Both the position numbers and the translations under genes were made by a program. Shown here one piece after another: positions 43,733 to 52,438 of a stretch of 64,000 nucleotides of DNA (the stretch's first letter is position 1; each line of letters opens with the position of its first letter). Below the pieces are notes generated by a model that saw only the letters and a list, made by a program, of their open reading frames with translations, ran no database searches and had not been told where the DNA came from. Origin of the DNA: an uncultured Litoreibacter sp. (GTDB lineage Bacteria > Pseudomonadota > Alphaproteobacteria > Rhodobacterales > Rhodobacteraceae); assembly GCA_947504205.1 (NCBI GenBank), contig CANNGL010000001.1, positions 806,001 to 870,000 of the forward strand. The letters run 5' to 3'.

Positions 43733-45183
43733 GCACGTAGCTCCCGCCAACGACGCCCATCCCGGTGAAGCAGCATCAACGCATCATCAGGTCCAGACGA
43801 GCCCGGTTCGTATTGTACAGGTTTGTCACCCCGCTTCTGCCAGCCTTCGATGATCGGGTCTGTCCAAGCCCAGGCTGCCTCGACCTCGTCACCACGCATG
43901 AATAGAGTTTGGTTGCCACGAATGACATCCATTATCAGTCGCTCATAAGCGTCGGTCACGTCGGCCCCTTCCGGGCCAAGTGCATCAGCGAATGTCATAT
44001 CGAGCGGTACATCGATCAAACGCATCCCGCCAGGGCCAGGTTCTTTGATGGTGACGCGCAAATCCATCCCCTCGTCGGGCTGCAGGCGGATCGACAATAT
44101 GTTCGAATGCGAGCCTGCGTCCTCATCAAAGATCGAGTGAGGCGTTTCCTTAAAATGTACAACGATCTCGGACATGCGGGCCTTCATCCGTTTACCTGTG
44201 CGCAAGTAAAATGGTGTCCCCTTCCAGCGCCAATTCGAGATATCCACCTTTAGCGCGATGAAACTCTCGGTACGGCTGTCGGGGTTTTCAGAATCCTCAA
44301 TATAAGATGGGCCGTCTTCGTCTGCACCGTATTGCCCCCGCACAATATTGTCTGCCGGCACCGGATCGAGCGCTCGGATGACCTTGAGCTTCTCATCGCG
44401 CACAGCATCGGGATCAAACTTCGACGGCGGCTCCATCGCGGTCAAACATAATAGCTGCATCAGATGGTTTTGGATCATGTCCCGCATAGCGCCGGATTTG
44501 TCGTAGTACCCGCCGCGCCCACCAACACTGACGGTCTCGGATACTGTTATTTGGACGTGATCGACATATTGCGCGTTCCAAAGCGGCTCAAAGAGCACAT
44601 TGCCAAAGCGCACGGCCATCAGGTTTTGAACTGTCTCTTTCCCGAGATAGTGGTCGATCCGGTAAATCTGGCTTTCGTCGAAGCTGGCCGCCAGGACGCC
44701 GTTGAGTTCCTTGGCGCTTTCGAGATCGCGACCGAAGGGTTTTTCCACGACAATACGGCTTTCGGGTGTCGCGATCTTATGGTCGTGCAGGCGGGTCGCG
44801 ATATCGCCAAACAAGCCCGGCCCTACGGAAAAATAGAATGCTGTGACAGCATCCTTGCGAACCATCTTCGCGAGATTGTCCCATCCGCCTTCACCGCGGG
44901 CATCGATGGCCGTGTAATCCAAACGCTCCAGAAAAGCGTCAAGAGTCTCTGGGTCGCGGTTTTCTTCCTTGATAAACTCTTCAATCGCGTCGCGGATCAG
45001 GTCTTGGTAGCCTTTTTGATCCATTTCACTCCGCGCCGCGCCGATCACCCGTGCTTCGGGGGGCATTTGCCCGGCTACGAAACGCCGATAAAGACCGGGC
45101 AGAATTTTGCGCCGCGCCAAGTCACCCGTGCCGCCAAAGATCACGAGATCGAATGTTTCAACTGGAATTACGCGGGAGACCAT
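43729..45183 (-). CDS. zwf: Glucose-6-phosphate 1-dehydrogenase
   Basis: A 484-residue G6PD. Rossmann start VIFGGTGDLARRKILPGLYRRF, then EKPFGRD and the active-site RIDHYLGKE. It oxidises glucose-6-phosphate to the lactone with NAD(P)+. First gene of the zwf-pgl-pgi operon feeding the Entner-Doudoroff and oxidative pentose-phosphate routes; edd and eda are not in the window. A perfect LacI-type palindrome lies 17 bp upstream of the ATG. Confidence 0.97.
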   Translation of the reverse strand: MVSRVIPVETFDLVIFGGTGDLARRKILPGLYRRFVAGQMPPEARVIGAARSEMDQKGYQDLIRDAIEEFIKEENRDPETLDAFLERLDYTAIDARGEGGWDNLAKMVRKDAVTAFYFSVGPGLFGDIATRLHDHKIATPESRIVVEKPFGRDLESAKELNGVLAASFDESQIYRIDHYLGKETVQNLMAVRFGNVLFEPLWNAQYVDHVQITVSETVSVGGRGGYYDKSGAMRDMIQNHLMQLLCLTAMEPPSKFDPDAVRDEKLKVIRALDPVPADNIVRGQYGADEDGPSYIEDSENPDSRTESFIALKVDISNWRWKGTPFYLRTGKRMKARMSEIVVHFKETPHSIFDEDAGSHSNILSIRLQPDEGMDLRVTIKEPGPGGMRLIDVPLDMTFADALGPEGADVTDAYERLIMDVIRGNQTLFMRGDEVEAAWAWTDPIIEGWQKRGDKPVQYEPGSSGPDDALMLLHRDGRRWRELRA

Positions 45184-45199
45184 GGATTCTTCTCTCTAT

Positions 45200-45211
45200 G
45201 TTAGCGCTAAC
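45200..45211. promoter_or_regulatory. LacI-family operator candidate at zwf
   Basis: GTTAGCGCTAAC is a perfect 12-bp palindrome with a central CG, flanked as TGTTAGCGCTAACTG. This is the hallmark of LacI-family operators. It sits between the zwf start and the likely promoter, where a repressor would act as a roadblock. Confidence 0.7.
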
Positions 45212-45382
45212 TGTTTGCCTGCTGCACGCATACGACAGCCAAGCGCAGCTGTCTACACTCGTCATTTATCATGCCAGTTCTTGGCACACCATCATCACAG
45301 CTCTGTCAGAAATCTGCGACAACCCTTTTCTTTTCTCCAATCCGCGTCGTATCAATTCCTAAATCAAAAAACAGGCTATCCC

Positions 45383-46342
45383 TTGAAAGATCAGATTGAA
45401 CCATCCGTTTCCGCCAATGCCGGGAAATTTCAGGATAAATATACCACCGCCAAAGGTGAAACACGGGCGTCTGTGGCGCTCAAAAATCCTGAAACGCTTT
45501 GGTTCAACACTGGCACTTTGTGCAACATCGAATGCGTGAATTGCTATATTCTGAGCTCGCCCAAAAACGACGCCCTGATTTATCTAAATACGGATGACGT
45601 TCGACCATATCTAGATCAACTCGAAGACCGGAAATGGAATGCGCGCGAAATCGGGTTCACTGGCGGCGAGCCGTTCATGAACCCTGATATGATCGAGATG
45701 ACGGATCTTGCCCTGTCACGTGGCTACGACGTTCTGATCCTGACCAATGCCATGAGACCGATGATGCGCAAATCCGTAAAATCCGGCCTGAGCCGATTGA
45801 TCAAGGAATATGGCGACAAGCTGACACTACGCATCTCGCTCGACCATTGGTCGAGGGAGCTACACGACGCCGAACGGGGAAGTGGAGCGTATGAAAAGAC
45901 TCTGCTCGGCATGCGTTGGCTGCGTGATCAAGGCGCACGAATGGCAGTGGCTGGACGTATGGAATGGTCAGAAGATGAAGCCTCCGCAAGAGCGGGTTTC
46001 GCAAGACTATTTGCTGAGAATGACTTCAAGATCGACGCTCAAAATCCCGGAATGACGGTTCTTTTTCCTGAAATGGATGAAGCTGTAGAGGTTCCCGAGA
46101 TCACAACTGACTGCTGGGATATCCTACAGAAATCTCCTGATGCTGTCATGTGCGCCTCCTCACGGATGGTTGTTAAGCACAAGGGAGCCGACCGGCCTAG
46201 CGTGATAGCCTGCACCTTGCTGCCCTACGAACCGGAATTTGATCTTGGCCCGACACTGAAAGAGGCCGAGCAGGACGTGCATCTAAACCATCCCCATTGC
46301 GCAAAATTCTGCGTCCTGGGTGGCGCGAGTTGTTCTTCCTGA
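45383..46342 (+). CDS. Radical SAM protein
   Basis: About 319 residues from a TTG at 45383. The cluster motif is TGTLCNIECVNCYI (C-x3-C-x2-C), followed by GFTGGEPFMNPDM, which holds the SAM-binding GGEP. C-terminal cysteines (MCASSRM, IACTLLPY, HPHCAKFCVLGGASCSS) suggest an auxiliary iron-sulfur cluster of SPASM/twitch type. The reaction is unknown. A longer frame back to 45107 overlaps zwf and gives implausible sequence; the TTG has only ACAGG nearby, so the start is uncertain. It is divergent from zwf. Confidence 0.75.
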   Translation: MKDQIEPSVSANAGKFQDKYTTAKGETRASVALKNPETLWFNTGTLCNIECVNCYILSSPKNDALIYLNTDDVRPYLDQLEDRKWNAREIGFTGGEPFMNPDMIEMTDLALSRGYDVLILTNAMRPMMRKSVKSGLSRLIKEYGDKLTLRISLDHWSRELHDAERGSGAYEKTLLGMRWLRDQGARMAVAGRMEWSEDEASARAGFARLFAENDFKIDAQNPGMTVLFPEMDEAVEVPEITTDCWDILQKSPDAVMCASSRMVVKHKGADRPSVIACTLLPYEPEFDLGPTLKEAEQDVHLNHPHCAKFCVLGGASCSS

Positions 46343-46344
46343 GC

Positions 46345-46929
46345 TTACTCTTCCAGCTCAGCATCCCAATATAAGAAATCCATCCAGCTTTCGTGCAAAT
46401 GGTTTGGCGGAAACTTCCGGCCCATATTGCGAAGCTGTTCAGACGCTGGCTGACGAGGCGGCTTCATCAATGACAGGCCCGACTGGTGCAATGGTTTGGA
46501 CCCCTTGCGCAGATTGCACTTCGAACATGCAGCAACCACGTTTTCCCAGCTTGTGATCCCACCGCGTGCGCGTGGCACGACATGATCAAAGGTCAAATCG
46601 CCCCGCGCGCCGCAATACTGGCAGCAGAACTCATCTCGCAGGAAAAGATTGAATCGCGTGAACGCGACCTTCTTTTGTGGTTTCACATAGTCCTTGAGAA
46701 CGACAACGGAGGGTATGCGTATCTCCGTCGAGGGGGACCTGACCACATCGTCATATTCCGCCAATATCGTTACACGATCGAGGAACGCCGCCTTCACAGC
46801 CTCCTGCCAGGTCCAGAGCGACAACGGGTAGTAAGACAACGGTCGATAATCCGCATTCAACACGAGCGCCGGATTATGCCTTAGGTTGCCCGGTTCTCTT
46901 ACAAACTCATGCCTGAAATCGCCGTCCAT
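46345..46929 (-). CDS. HNH endonuclease family protein
   Basis: A 194-residue protein. The HNH/zinc module is CQYCGARGDLTFDHVVPRARGGITSWENVVAACSKCNLRKGSK: two C-x2-C pairs and the D-H...N...N core. Upstream is the conserved segment LVLNADYRPLSYYPLSLWTWQEAVKA seen in chromosomal HNH proteins of proteobacteria. Role unknown; not linked to a mobile element here. ATG at 46929 with GGAGACGAG upstream. It ends 2 bp from the convergent radical SAM gene. Confidence 0.87.
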   Translation of the reverse strand: MDGDFRHEFVREPGNLRHNPALVLNADYRPLSYYPLSLWTWQEAVKAAFLDRVTILAEYDDVVRSPSTEIRIPSVVVLKDYVKPQKKVAFTRFNLFLRDEFCCQYCGARGDLTFDHVVPRARGGITSWENVVAACSKCNLRKGSKPLHQSGLSLMKPPRQPASEQLRNMGRKFPPNHLHESWMDFLYWDAELEE

Positions 46930-47115
46930 TGGTGACTCGTCTCCTGCCCTGATTTGCCGCAATTTATGGCACCAGAACGGGACCCCGCCCCAGCTTTGAG
47001 AAAACTATATATTGTCTTCTCGACCTGACAACCCCCACATATGCGGTGCGTCGGCAAATGGACTACGGTGATTGTGTATCACGGGCATGACATTTATCCA
47101 CAGGCAGCGGAGGTC

Positions 47116-47784
47116 TCAGCCCAAATCCAGTCCCAGCTGCTTGCCAATGAAGCTCAGAGCAACCCCCAACCCATCGGGTGCAATACCGTGACCTGTGCCT
47201 TTCATGACATGCCCATAGACCTCAAAGCCCGCGGTCTGCAAAGCGTCTCCAGCCTCAGGCAGAGACACGGGCGGGACCACTTCATCCTCATCGCCATGGA
47301 TCAGCAGAACCGGTGGTTTCGAGACCACCTCGTCTGCCAGCAATTCCGGCCGAAGCAAACGGCCCGAAAACCCAACGACACCTGCAAACGTGTCGTCGCG
47401 GCGTGGCGCAAGATGCAGGGCCATCATCGTACCTTGCGAGAAGCCAACCAGAACCGTTTCGCGTTCGGTCACATCTTCCGCGGCCATCGTGGCATCAAGA
47501 TAGGCATTGAGGTCTTCCAGCGCCCGGATCATTCCGGCCTCGGCCTCCTCTTCTGACGAGCCATCGATCCAGGGAATCGGAAACCACTGAAAACCCATTG
47601 GATTTCCGATGCAGCGCTCTGGCGCATTGGGGGCCACGAATGTGGTGTCCGGCAGGTGCTCTGACAGTGGATCGGCCAGTCCCAGAAGGTCTGCACCATC
47701 AGCTCCGTATCCATGCAAGAAGACGACCAGCGATGATCCTTCCCCGGATTTGGAGGCCTTCCTGCCTCCTTCCAATGCTCTCAT
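47116..47784 (-). CDS. Alpha/beta-hydrolase, carboxylesterase/phospholipase type
   Basis: A 222-residue hydrolase of the YpfH/PldB-like carboxylesterase family. HGYGADGADLL near the N-terminus, nucleophile elbow VGFSQGTMMAL, acid in LLIHGDEDEVVP and catalytic His in GTGHGIAPDGL. Substrate unknown. It starts 2 bp after the AlkA-like gene stop and so belongs to the cobK-containing operon. Confidence 0.87.
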   Translation of the reverse strand: MRALEGGRKASKSGEGSSLVVFLHGYGADGADLLGLADPLSEHLPDTTFVAPNAPERCIGNPMGFQWFPIPWIDGSSEEEAEAGMIRALEDLNAYLDATMAAEDVTERETVLVGFSQGTMMALHLAPRRDDTFAGVVGFSGRLLRPELLADEVVSKPPVLLIHGDEDEVVPPVSLPEAGDALQTAGFEVYGHVMKGTGHGIAPDGLGVALSFIGKQLGLDLG

Positions 47785-47786
47785 GG

Positions 47787-48407
47787 TCAGATCCCTTCAC
47801 GCTGTTTGACGACCCGGTAGTAGGCCCATAACGCGCGCGCCGCAACGCTACGCCACGGAGACCAGTCTTCGGCCATCTCTCGAAACATTTTTTCACTAGG
47901 CCGGGCATCCAGATTGAATAGAATGCGGGCCGCTTCTTGCAGAGCCAGATCGCCGGGTGCGAAGACATCAGCATGTCCCAGACAAAACATCGCGTAGATT
48001 TCCGCGGTCCACGGTCCGACCCCGGGCACAGCAACAAGCGTCCTGATGACCTGCTCGGGTTCTTGGTCGCGCAAGCCATCAAAATCTATCCCGGCTTCAG
48101 CAAGTGCCCGCGCATAGCGCTGCTTAGGACGCGACAGGCCACAGGCTTTGAGCAATTCGTCATCAGCAGCGGCGACGGCACCCGGTGAGGTCAGACCGGC
48201 CTCGACGACTCGCGCCCATATCGCCGCTGCTGAAGCGGTTGAAACCTGCTGGCTGACGATCGCGCTCAGAAGTTCGGAGAATCCGTCTGGCTTACGGCGC
48301 AAAGGCAACGGTCCAGTTTGCTCCAGCACGCTGGCAAAACGTGCATCACGGTGCGCCAGCCAAGCGGCCCCCTCGGCCACATCAGCATCAGTTTCAATGA
48401 TCCGCAC
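47787..48407 (-). CDS. DNA-3-methyladenine glycosylase II-like (AlkA family)
   Basis: A 206-residue HhH-GPD glycosylase: LLSAIVSQQVSTASAAAIWARV, the hairpin VPGVGPWTAEIYAMFCLG and catalytic Asp in FAPGDLALQEA. It removes alkylated purines from DNA. The GTG at 48407 is chosen; it starts inside the last codons of cobK and has GGGTGG upstream. No N-terminal AlkA subdomain or Ada fusion is present, so this is the short form. Confidence 0.83.
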   Translation of the reverse strand: MRIIETDADVAEGAAWLAHRDARFASVLEQTGPLPLRRKPDGFSELLSAIVSQQVSTASAAAIWARVVEAGLTSPGAVAAADDELLKACGLSRPKQRYARALAEAGIDFDGLRDQEPEQVIRTLVAVPGVGPWTAEIYAMFCLGHADVFAPGDLALQEAARILFNLDARPSEKMFREMAEDWSPWRSVAARALWAYYRVVKQREGI

Positions 48408-49131
48408 GGCTAGCCACCCAATCCAGCGCCGCTTCAATCGAACTGACACGATCACATGAAGGTTGCACAGGCCGACGGAGCATTAGCACAGGGATTTTCA
48501 ACTCGGCGGCAGCTTCGATCTTTGAATAGGATGCCGCACCACCCGCATTCTTGACGATCAGCCAATCGATATCGAGGTCCGTAAACAGCGCTTTTTCATC
48601 CTCCACCGAAAATGGCGGGCGTCCCACCAAAAACTCACCATTTGGAAACGGAAACGGCCCGTTCGGTGGGTCAATCTGACGACAAATCAAGTAACAATCC
48701 GAGAATTCCTCGAACTGTATCAACGTCTGACGGCCCGTCGCCAGAAATACACGCGCAGCAGGTTGCACCAGTTTGCGAGCCTCCGCGATAGACGCAACTT
48801 CTGTCTGTAGTTTGTTTTCGTCGGGCGTCCATTTAGGCCGCAAGACCTGCAGATACTGCAAGCCAAGCTCATGACAAATGCGCGCCGTGCGATTTGTGAT
48901 CCGTTGAGCAAAGGGATGGGTGGCGTCGATCACCATATCCGGTTTGCTCTGAGCAATCCAGTTGCGAAAACCATCCTCACCGCCAAAGCCGCCGACGCGA
49001 GTTTCACAATCTGGCATTTTTGGCGCCCGCGTTGCCCCCGCGAAAGAGGCAATGACCGAATGGCCTGCATCGATCAATCGTGCTGCAAGGCTGTTCGCTT
49101 CGCCGGTACCTGCGAGGAGAAGGATTTTCAT
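48394..49131 (-). CDS. cobK: Precorrin-6A reductase
   Basis: A 245-residue CobK/CbiJ: MKILLLAGTGEANSLAARL (dinucleotide-binding start), DMVIDATHPFAQRITNRTARIC, FLATGRQTLIQFEEF and the C-terminal DWLIVKNAGGAASYSKIEAA. It reduces precorrin-6A with NADPH in corrin-ring synthesis. ATGA overlap with cbiD upstream. Confidence 0.92.
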   Translation of the reverse strand: MKILLLAGTGEANSLAARLIDAGHSVIASFAGATRAPKMPDCETRVGGFGGEDGFRNWIAQSKPDMVIDATHPFAQRITNRTARICHELGLQYLQVLRPKWTPDENKLQTEVASIAEARKLVQPAARVFLATGRQTLIQFEEFSDCYLICRQIDPPNGPFPFPNGEFLVGRPPFSVEDEKALFTDLDIDWLIVKNAGGAASYSKIEAAAELKIPVLMLRRPVQPSCDRVSSIEAALDWVASRADH

Positions 49132-50174
49132 GCGCGGCCCGCACGGGCTAATATCTTGCCGGCACGATCAATGACCACCGTGTCAGCGGCAACCCCTGTA
49201 CCATCGAGCATCGTCTCGATTTGCCCCAAAGCTCTTTGAGCGATTGCCACTGCCAATTTTTCGCCGGCCTCCTCATAGGCCTCCAGAACCGTGTTGGCCT
49301 GCCGCAAATCCATGCCCGCCCAATCTGAGAGCTGATTGAAATCGGCTTGAGAGCGCTTCGAATGCAGATCGCGTGCACCCTGCGCGAGCTTCGCCATCTT
49401 ACCCAGACCACCGCCAATGGTGATGCGCGACACCGGATGACGCTTGAGATACTTCAACAATCCGCCAGCGAAGTCTCCCATATCGAGCATGGCATGATCC
49501 GGCAGTCCGTGCAGCGCCTGTACCGTGGCCTCCGAAGTGGCGCCGGTGCACCCTGCGACATGAGACAATCCGTCCGCGCGCGCGACATCGACCCCACGGT
49601 GAATTGAGGCGATCCAAGCCGCGCAGGAGAACGGACGCACGATGCCGGTGGTGCCCAGTATGGATATGCCGCCCTTGATTCCCAATCGCGGGTTCCATGT
49701 TTTCTTTGCCAGTTCCTGTCCCCCGGGAACACTGACCTCTATCACAATATCTGTCTGTTTCCCGTGGCTTGCGCAAATTTTTTCAACTACATCGCTCATC
49801 ATTTCGCGCGGAACCGGATTGATCGACGCTTCGCCAACCGCGATGGGCAAACCCGGTTTTGTGACCGTGCCGACACCGTCCCCCGCCTTAAACCAGATAC
49901 CGCCTGAGGACGCGCTGACACGGGCCCGGATGATTGCACCGTGGGTCACGTCAGGATCGTCGCCTGCGTCTTTTTCGATGCCAACCTCAGCCCAACCGTC
50001 ACCGGAATCGCTCCAGACTATATCGAATTTTGGTGTTTCACCTTTTGGCAAAGTGATGCGCACTGATCTTGGAAACTCTCCGGTAAAAAGCGCGATCAAG
50101 GCAGCCTTGGTGGCCGCCGTGGCGCAAGCGCCCGTGGTCCATCCACGGCGCAGTCGGGGGAGGTCATCACCTGT
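49128..50174 (-). CDS. cbiD: Cobalt-precorrin-5B C1-methyltransferase (CbiD)
   Basis: A 348-residue CbiD: LRRGWTTGACATAATKAAL at the N-terminus, VTKPGLPIAVGEASINPVPREMM, ISILGTTGIVRPFS and ITIGGGLGKMAKLAQG. CbiD performs the C1 methylation that CobF does in the classical aerobic route, so its pairing with CobK/CobB is notable. ATG at 50174 begins MTGDDLPRLRRGWTTG; the frame is open to 50249 but homologues start near here. Divergent from cobA with about 100 bp between them, too short for a cobalamin riboswitch plus promoter. Confidence 0.9.
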   Translation of the reverse strand, partial: TGDDLPRLRRGWTTGACATAATKAALIALFTGEFPRSVRITLPKGETPKFDIVWSDSGDGWAEVGIEKDAGDDPDVTHGAIIRARVSASSGGIWFKAGDGVGTVTKPGLPIAVGEASINPVPREMMSDVVEKICASHGKQTDIVIEVSVPGGQELAKKTWNPRLGIKGGISILGTTGIVRPFSCAAWIASIHRGVDVARADGLSHVAGCTGATSEATVQALHGLPDHAMLDMGDFAGGLLKYLKRHPVSRITIGGGLGKMAKLAQGARDLHSKRSQADFNQLSDWAGMDLRQANTVLEAYEEAGEKLAVAIAQRALGQIETMLDGTGVAADTVVIDRAGKILARAGRA

Positions 50175-50274
50175 CATGAGGCGGACTATAGGCAGACCAG
50201 TCGCCGCCGCCAATGACACAATCAAGGTCGCATGCGCTCTTTTCGACAACAGTTTTCCGCGTCATAACAGAGGC

Positions 50275-51126
50275 ATGAACGACTCTGATCCACGTCCAAG
50301 CTTTGACTGGCCGGTGCTGAAACCGGGCTGGGTCTGGCTATGCGGTGCCGGTCCAGGTGATCCTGGCCTTCTGACGTTGCACGCGTTGAATGCGCTCAAG
50401 CAAGCTGATGTGGTGATCTATGACGCTCTCGTTCAGGAAGCGATCCTCGAATGGGCACCACAGGCCGAGCATATTTATGCGGGCAAACGAGGCGGCAAGC
50501 CATCCGCGAAACAGCGTGATATCTCGCTGCGTCTTGTTGATCTGGCTCGCGAGGGCAAACGTGTCTTGCGACTTAAAGGTGGCGATCCTTTCGTTTTTGG
50601 CCGCGGCGGTGAGGAAGCGCAAACACTCGTACAATACGGAATTCCGGTCCGCATCATTCCGGGGATCAGCGCCGGTATCGGCGGGCTGGCCTATGCTGGG
50701 ATTCCGGTCACCCATCGCGACGTCAATCAATCTGTCACATTTGTTACCGGTCATGATCAAAGCGGGCAAACCCCGTCCTCGCTCGATTGGAAGGCGATTG
50801 CGCAAGGGTCGCAAGTTATCGTGATCTATATGGGCATGAAGCATATCGCCCGCATCGCTGGCGAACTAATGCGTGCAGGAAGACCTGAAAGCGAGCCTGT
50901 GGGTGTTGTGACCACCGCCACAACCTCTGAACAGCAAGTTCTGGAAACGACGCTTGGGACGATTGTTGATGATATCGCCGCAGCCGGGCTTGAGCCCCCT
51001 GCCATCATTTGTGTCGGGCGCTCGGTTCTGATGCGTCAAGTTCTGGATTGGCAGTCACAGGCCGATGGAATTGAACCACGCAACCTTGATCCGCTAGGCC
51101 GTGGGCGCCCCGCGGAAAGCGCATGA
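50275..51126 (+). CDS. cobA: Uroporphyrinogen-III C-methyltransferase
   Basis: A 283-residue SUMT without a CysG siroheme domain. Motifs: WLCGAGPGDPGLLTLHAL, VLRLKGGDPFVFGRGGEEA, IIPGISAGIGGLAYAGIPVTHR and VVTTATTSEQQVLETTL. It makes precorrin-2, the branch point to cobalamin and siroheme. ATG at 50275 with AGAGG upstream; a long open frame back to 49642 is only the shadow of cbiD. Confidence 0.95.
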   Translation: MNDSDPRPSFDWPVLKPGWVWLCGAGPGDPGLLTLHALNALKQADVVIYDALVQEAILEWAPQAEHIYAGKRGGKPSAKQRDISLRLVDLAREGKRVLRLKGGDPFVFGRGGEEAQTLVQYGIPVRIIPGISAGIGGLAYAGIPVTHRDVNQSVTFVTGHDQSGQTPSSLDWKAIAQGSQVIVIYMGMKHIARIAGELMRAGRPESEPVGVVTTATTSEQQVLETTLGTIVDDIAAAGLEPPAIICVGRSVLMRQVLDWQSQADGIEPRNLDPLGRGRPAESA

Positions 51127-52409
51127 GCCCGTCACCTGGCAAAGGGCTAATCATTGCCGCGCCAGCGTCTGGCAGCGGCAAGACCACGGTTACGCTTGGC
51201 CTTTTGCGCGCCTTGTATCGACGGGGTGTTGCAGTTTCTGCCGCCAAATCCGGACCGGATTACATCGACCCCCGGTTTCATGCAGCGGCATGTAAGTCAG
51301 ATTGTGTCAATCTTGATGCCTGGGCCATGCCCGCAGAGCGCATTCAGGACCTGGCGTCCGGCCATCAGGCGCTTGTCATTGAAGGCGCCATGGGGCTTTT
51401 TGATGGTGCACCCCCAAAAGGTGATGGCTCCGTCGCTGATCTGGCGCGATCACTGCAACTGCCTGTCGTGTTGGTCGTCGACGCATCACATATGGCGCAA
51501 TCAGTCGCCCCGGCTGTTTCAGGATTTGCCGGACATGATGCGGGTGTCGACGTCGTAGGCGTCATTCTGAATAAGGTTGGCTCCAAGCGGCACGAGACCA
51601 TGCTGCGCAATGCTCTTCGTACCATCGGCATACCGGTTCTGGGCGCGGTGATGCGTGATTTGTTGTTGGAAATGCCGTCTCGCCATCTGGGCTTGGTTCA
51701 GGCCGCAGAACATCCTGATCTGGAACGCTTTCTGGATCACGCGGGCCATGTCGTCGAAAACGCGGTTGATCTCGCGGTTCTGCAAGACCTGATGAGGCCG
51801 CTGCCCGCAGCTCCGGAAACCGAAACCAAACCACCACGTCGCCAAGGGGTGCTGGCCATCGCGCAAGACGAAGCTTTCAACTTTATCTATCCGCACCAAC
51901 TGACGGATTGGGCCGCTGAGGGCTGGGACATTCAGACATTCTCTCCCTTAGCGGATGACGAAGTCCCGGATGCGGATCGTGTCTTCCTGCCAGGTGGATA
52001 TCCAGAGCTTCATGCCGGCAAGCTGGCGAAGGCCAAGACCTTTCTGGACAGCTTGAGGTCCGTGGGAGAAACCGCTGATATCTATGGAGAATGCGGCGGC
52101 TATATGGTTCTGGGCGAAACCCTGGTCGATGCCGAAGGTGTTAAACACAAGATGGCGGGTCTTTTGCCACTTGAAACCAGCTTTGCAGAGCGAAAGCTGC
52201 ATCTGGGATATCGTCAGCTTGAAGCGGAACATGGGCCCATGACGGGCCAGTTTCGCGGGCACGAATTTCACTATGCCACCACGCTGGCTGCGGAGGGTGA
52301 ATCTCTGTTCCAAGCGAAGGATGCTGAAGGCAACGAACTGGAGCCCATGGGGCTGCGCAAGGGGCGTATCTGCGGTTCATTTGCGCATGTGATCGACAGG
52401 CGCTTGTAG
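51123..52409 (+). CDS. cobB: Cobyrinate a,c-diamide synthase
   Basis: A 428-residue CobB/CbiA. N-terminal ATP-binding domain with P-loop APASGSGKTTVTLGLL and SGPDYIDPRFH; C-terminal glutamine amidotransferase with LPGGYPELHAGKLA and the nucleophile in YGECGGYMVLG. It amidates the a and c side chains of (hydrogeno)byrinate. ATGA overlap with cobA. Confidence 0.95.
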   Translation: MSPSPGKGLIIAAPASGSGKTTVTLGLLRALYRRGVAVSAAKSGPDYIDPRFHAAACKSDCVNLDAWAMPAERIQDLASGHQALVIEGAMGLFDGAPPKGDGSVADLARSLQLPVVLVVDASHMAQSVAPAVSGFAGHDAGVDVVGVILNKVGSKRHETMLRNALRTIGIPVLGAVMRDLLLEMPSRHLGLVQAAEHPDLERFLDHAGHVVENAVDLAVLQDLMRPLPAAPETETKPPRRQGVLAIAQDEAFNFIYPHQLTDWAAEGWDIQTFSPLADDEVPDADRVFLPGGYPELHAGKLAKAKTFLDSLRSVGETADIYGECGGYMVLGETLVDAEGVKHKMAGLLPLETSFAERKLHLGYRQLEAEHGPMTGQFRGHEFHYATTLAAEGESLFQAKDAEGNELEPMGLRKGRICGSFAHVIDRRL

Positions 52410-52438
52410 GCCCCTGCCAATCGCGATACCGCTGGCGT

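Noticed and set aside
50175-50274. Cobalamin riboswitch in front of cobA/cbiD
   Set aside because: Only 100 bp lie between the divergent starts and I see no B12-box-like conserved core; riboswitches of this class need about 200 nt.
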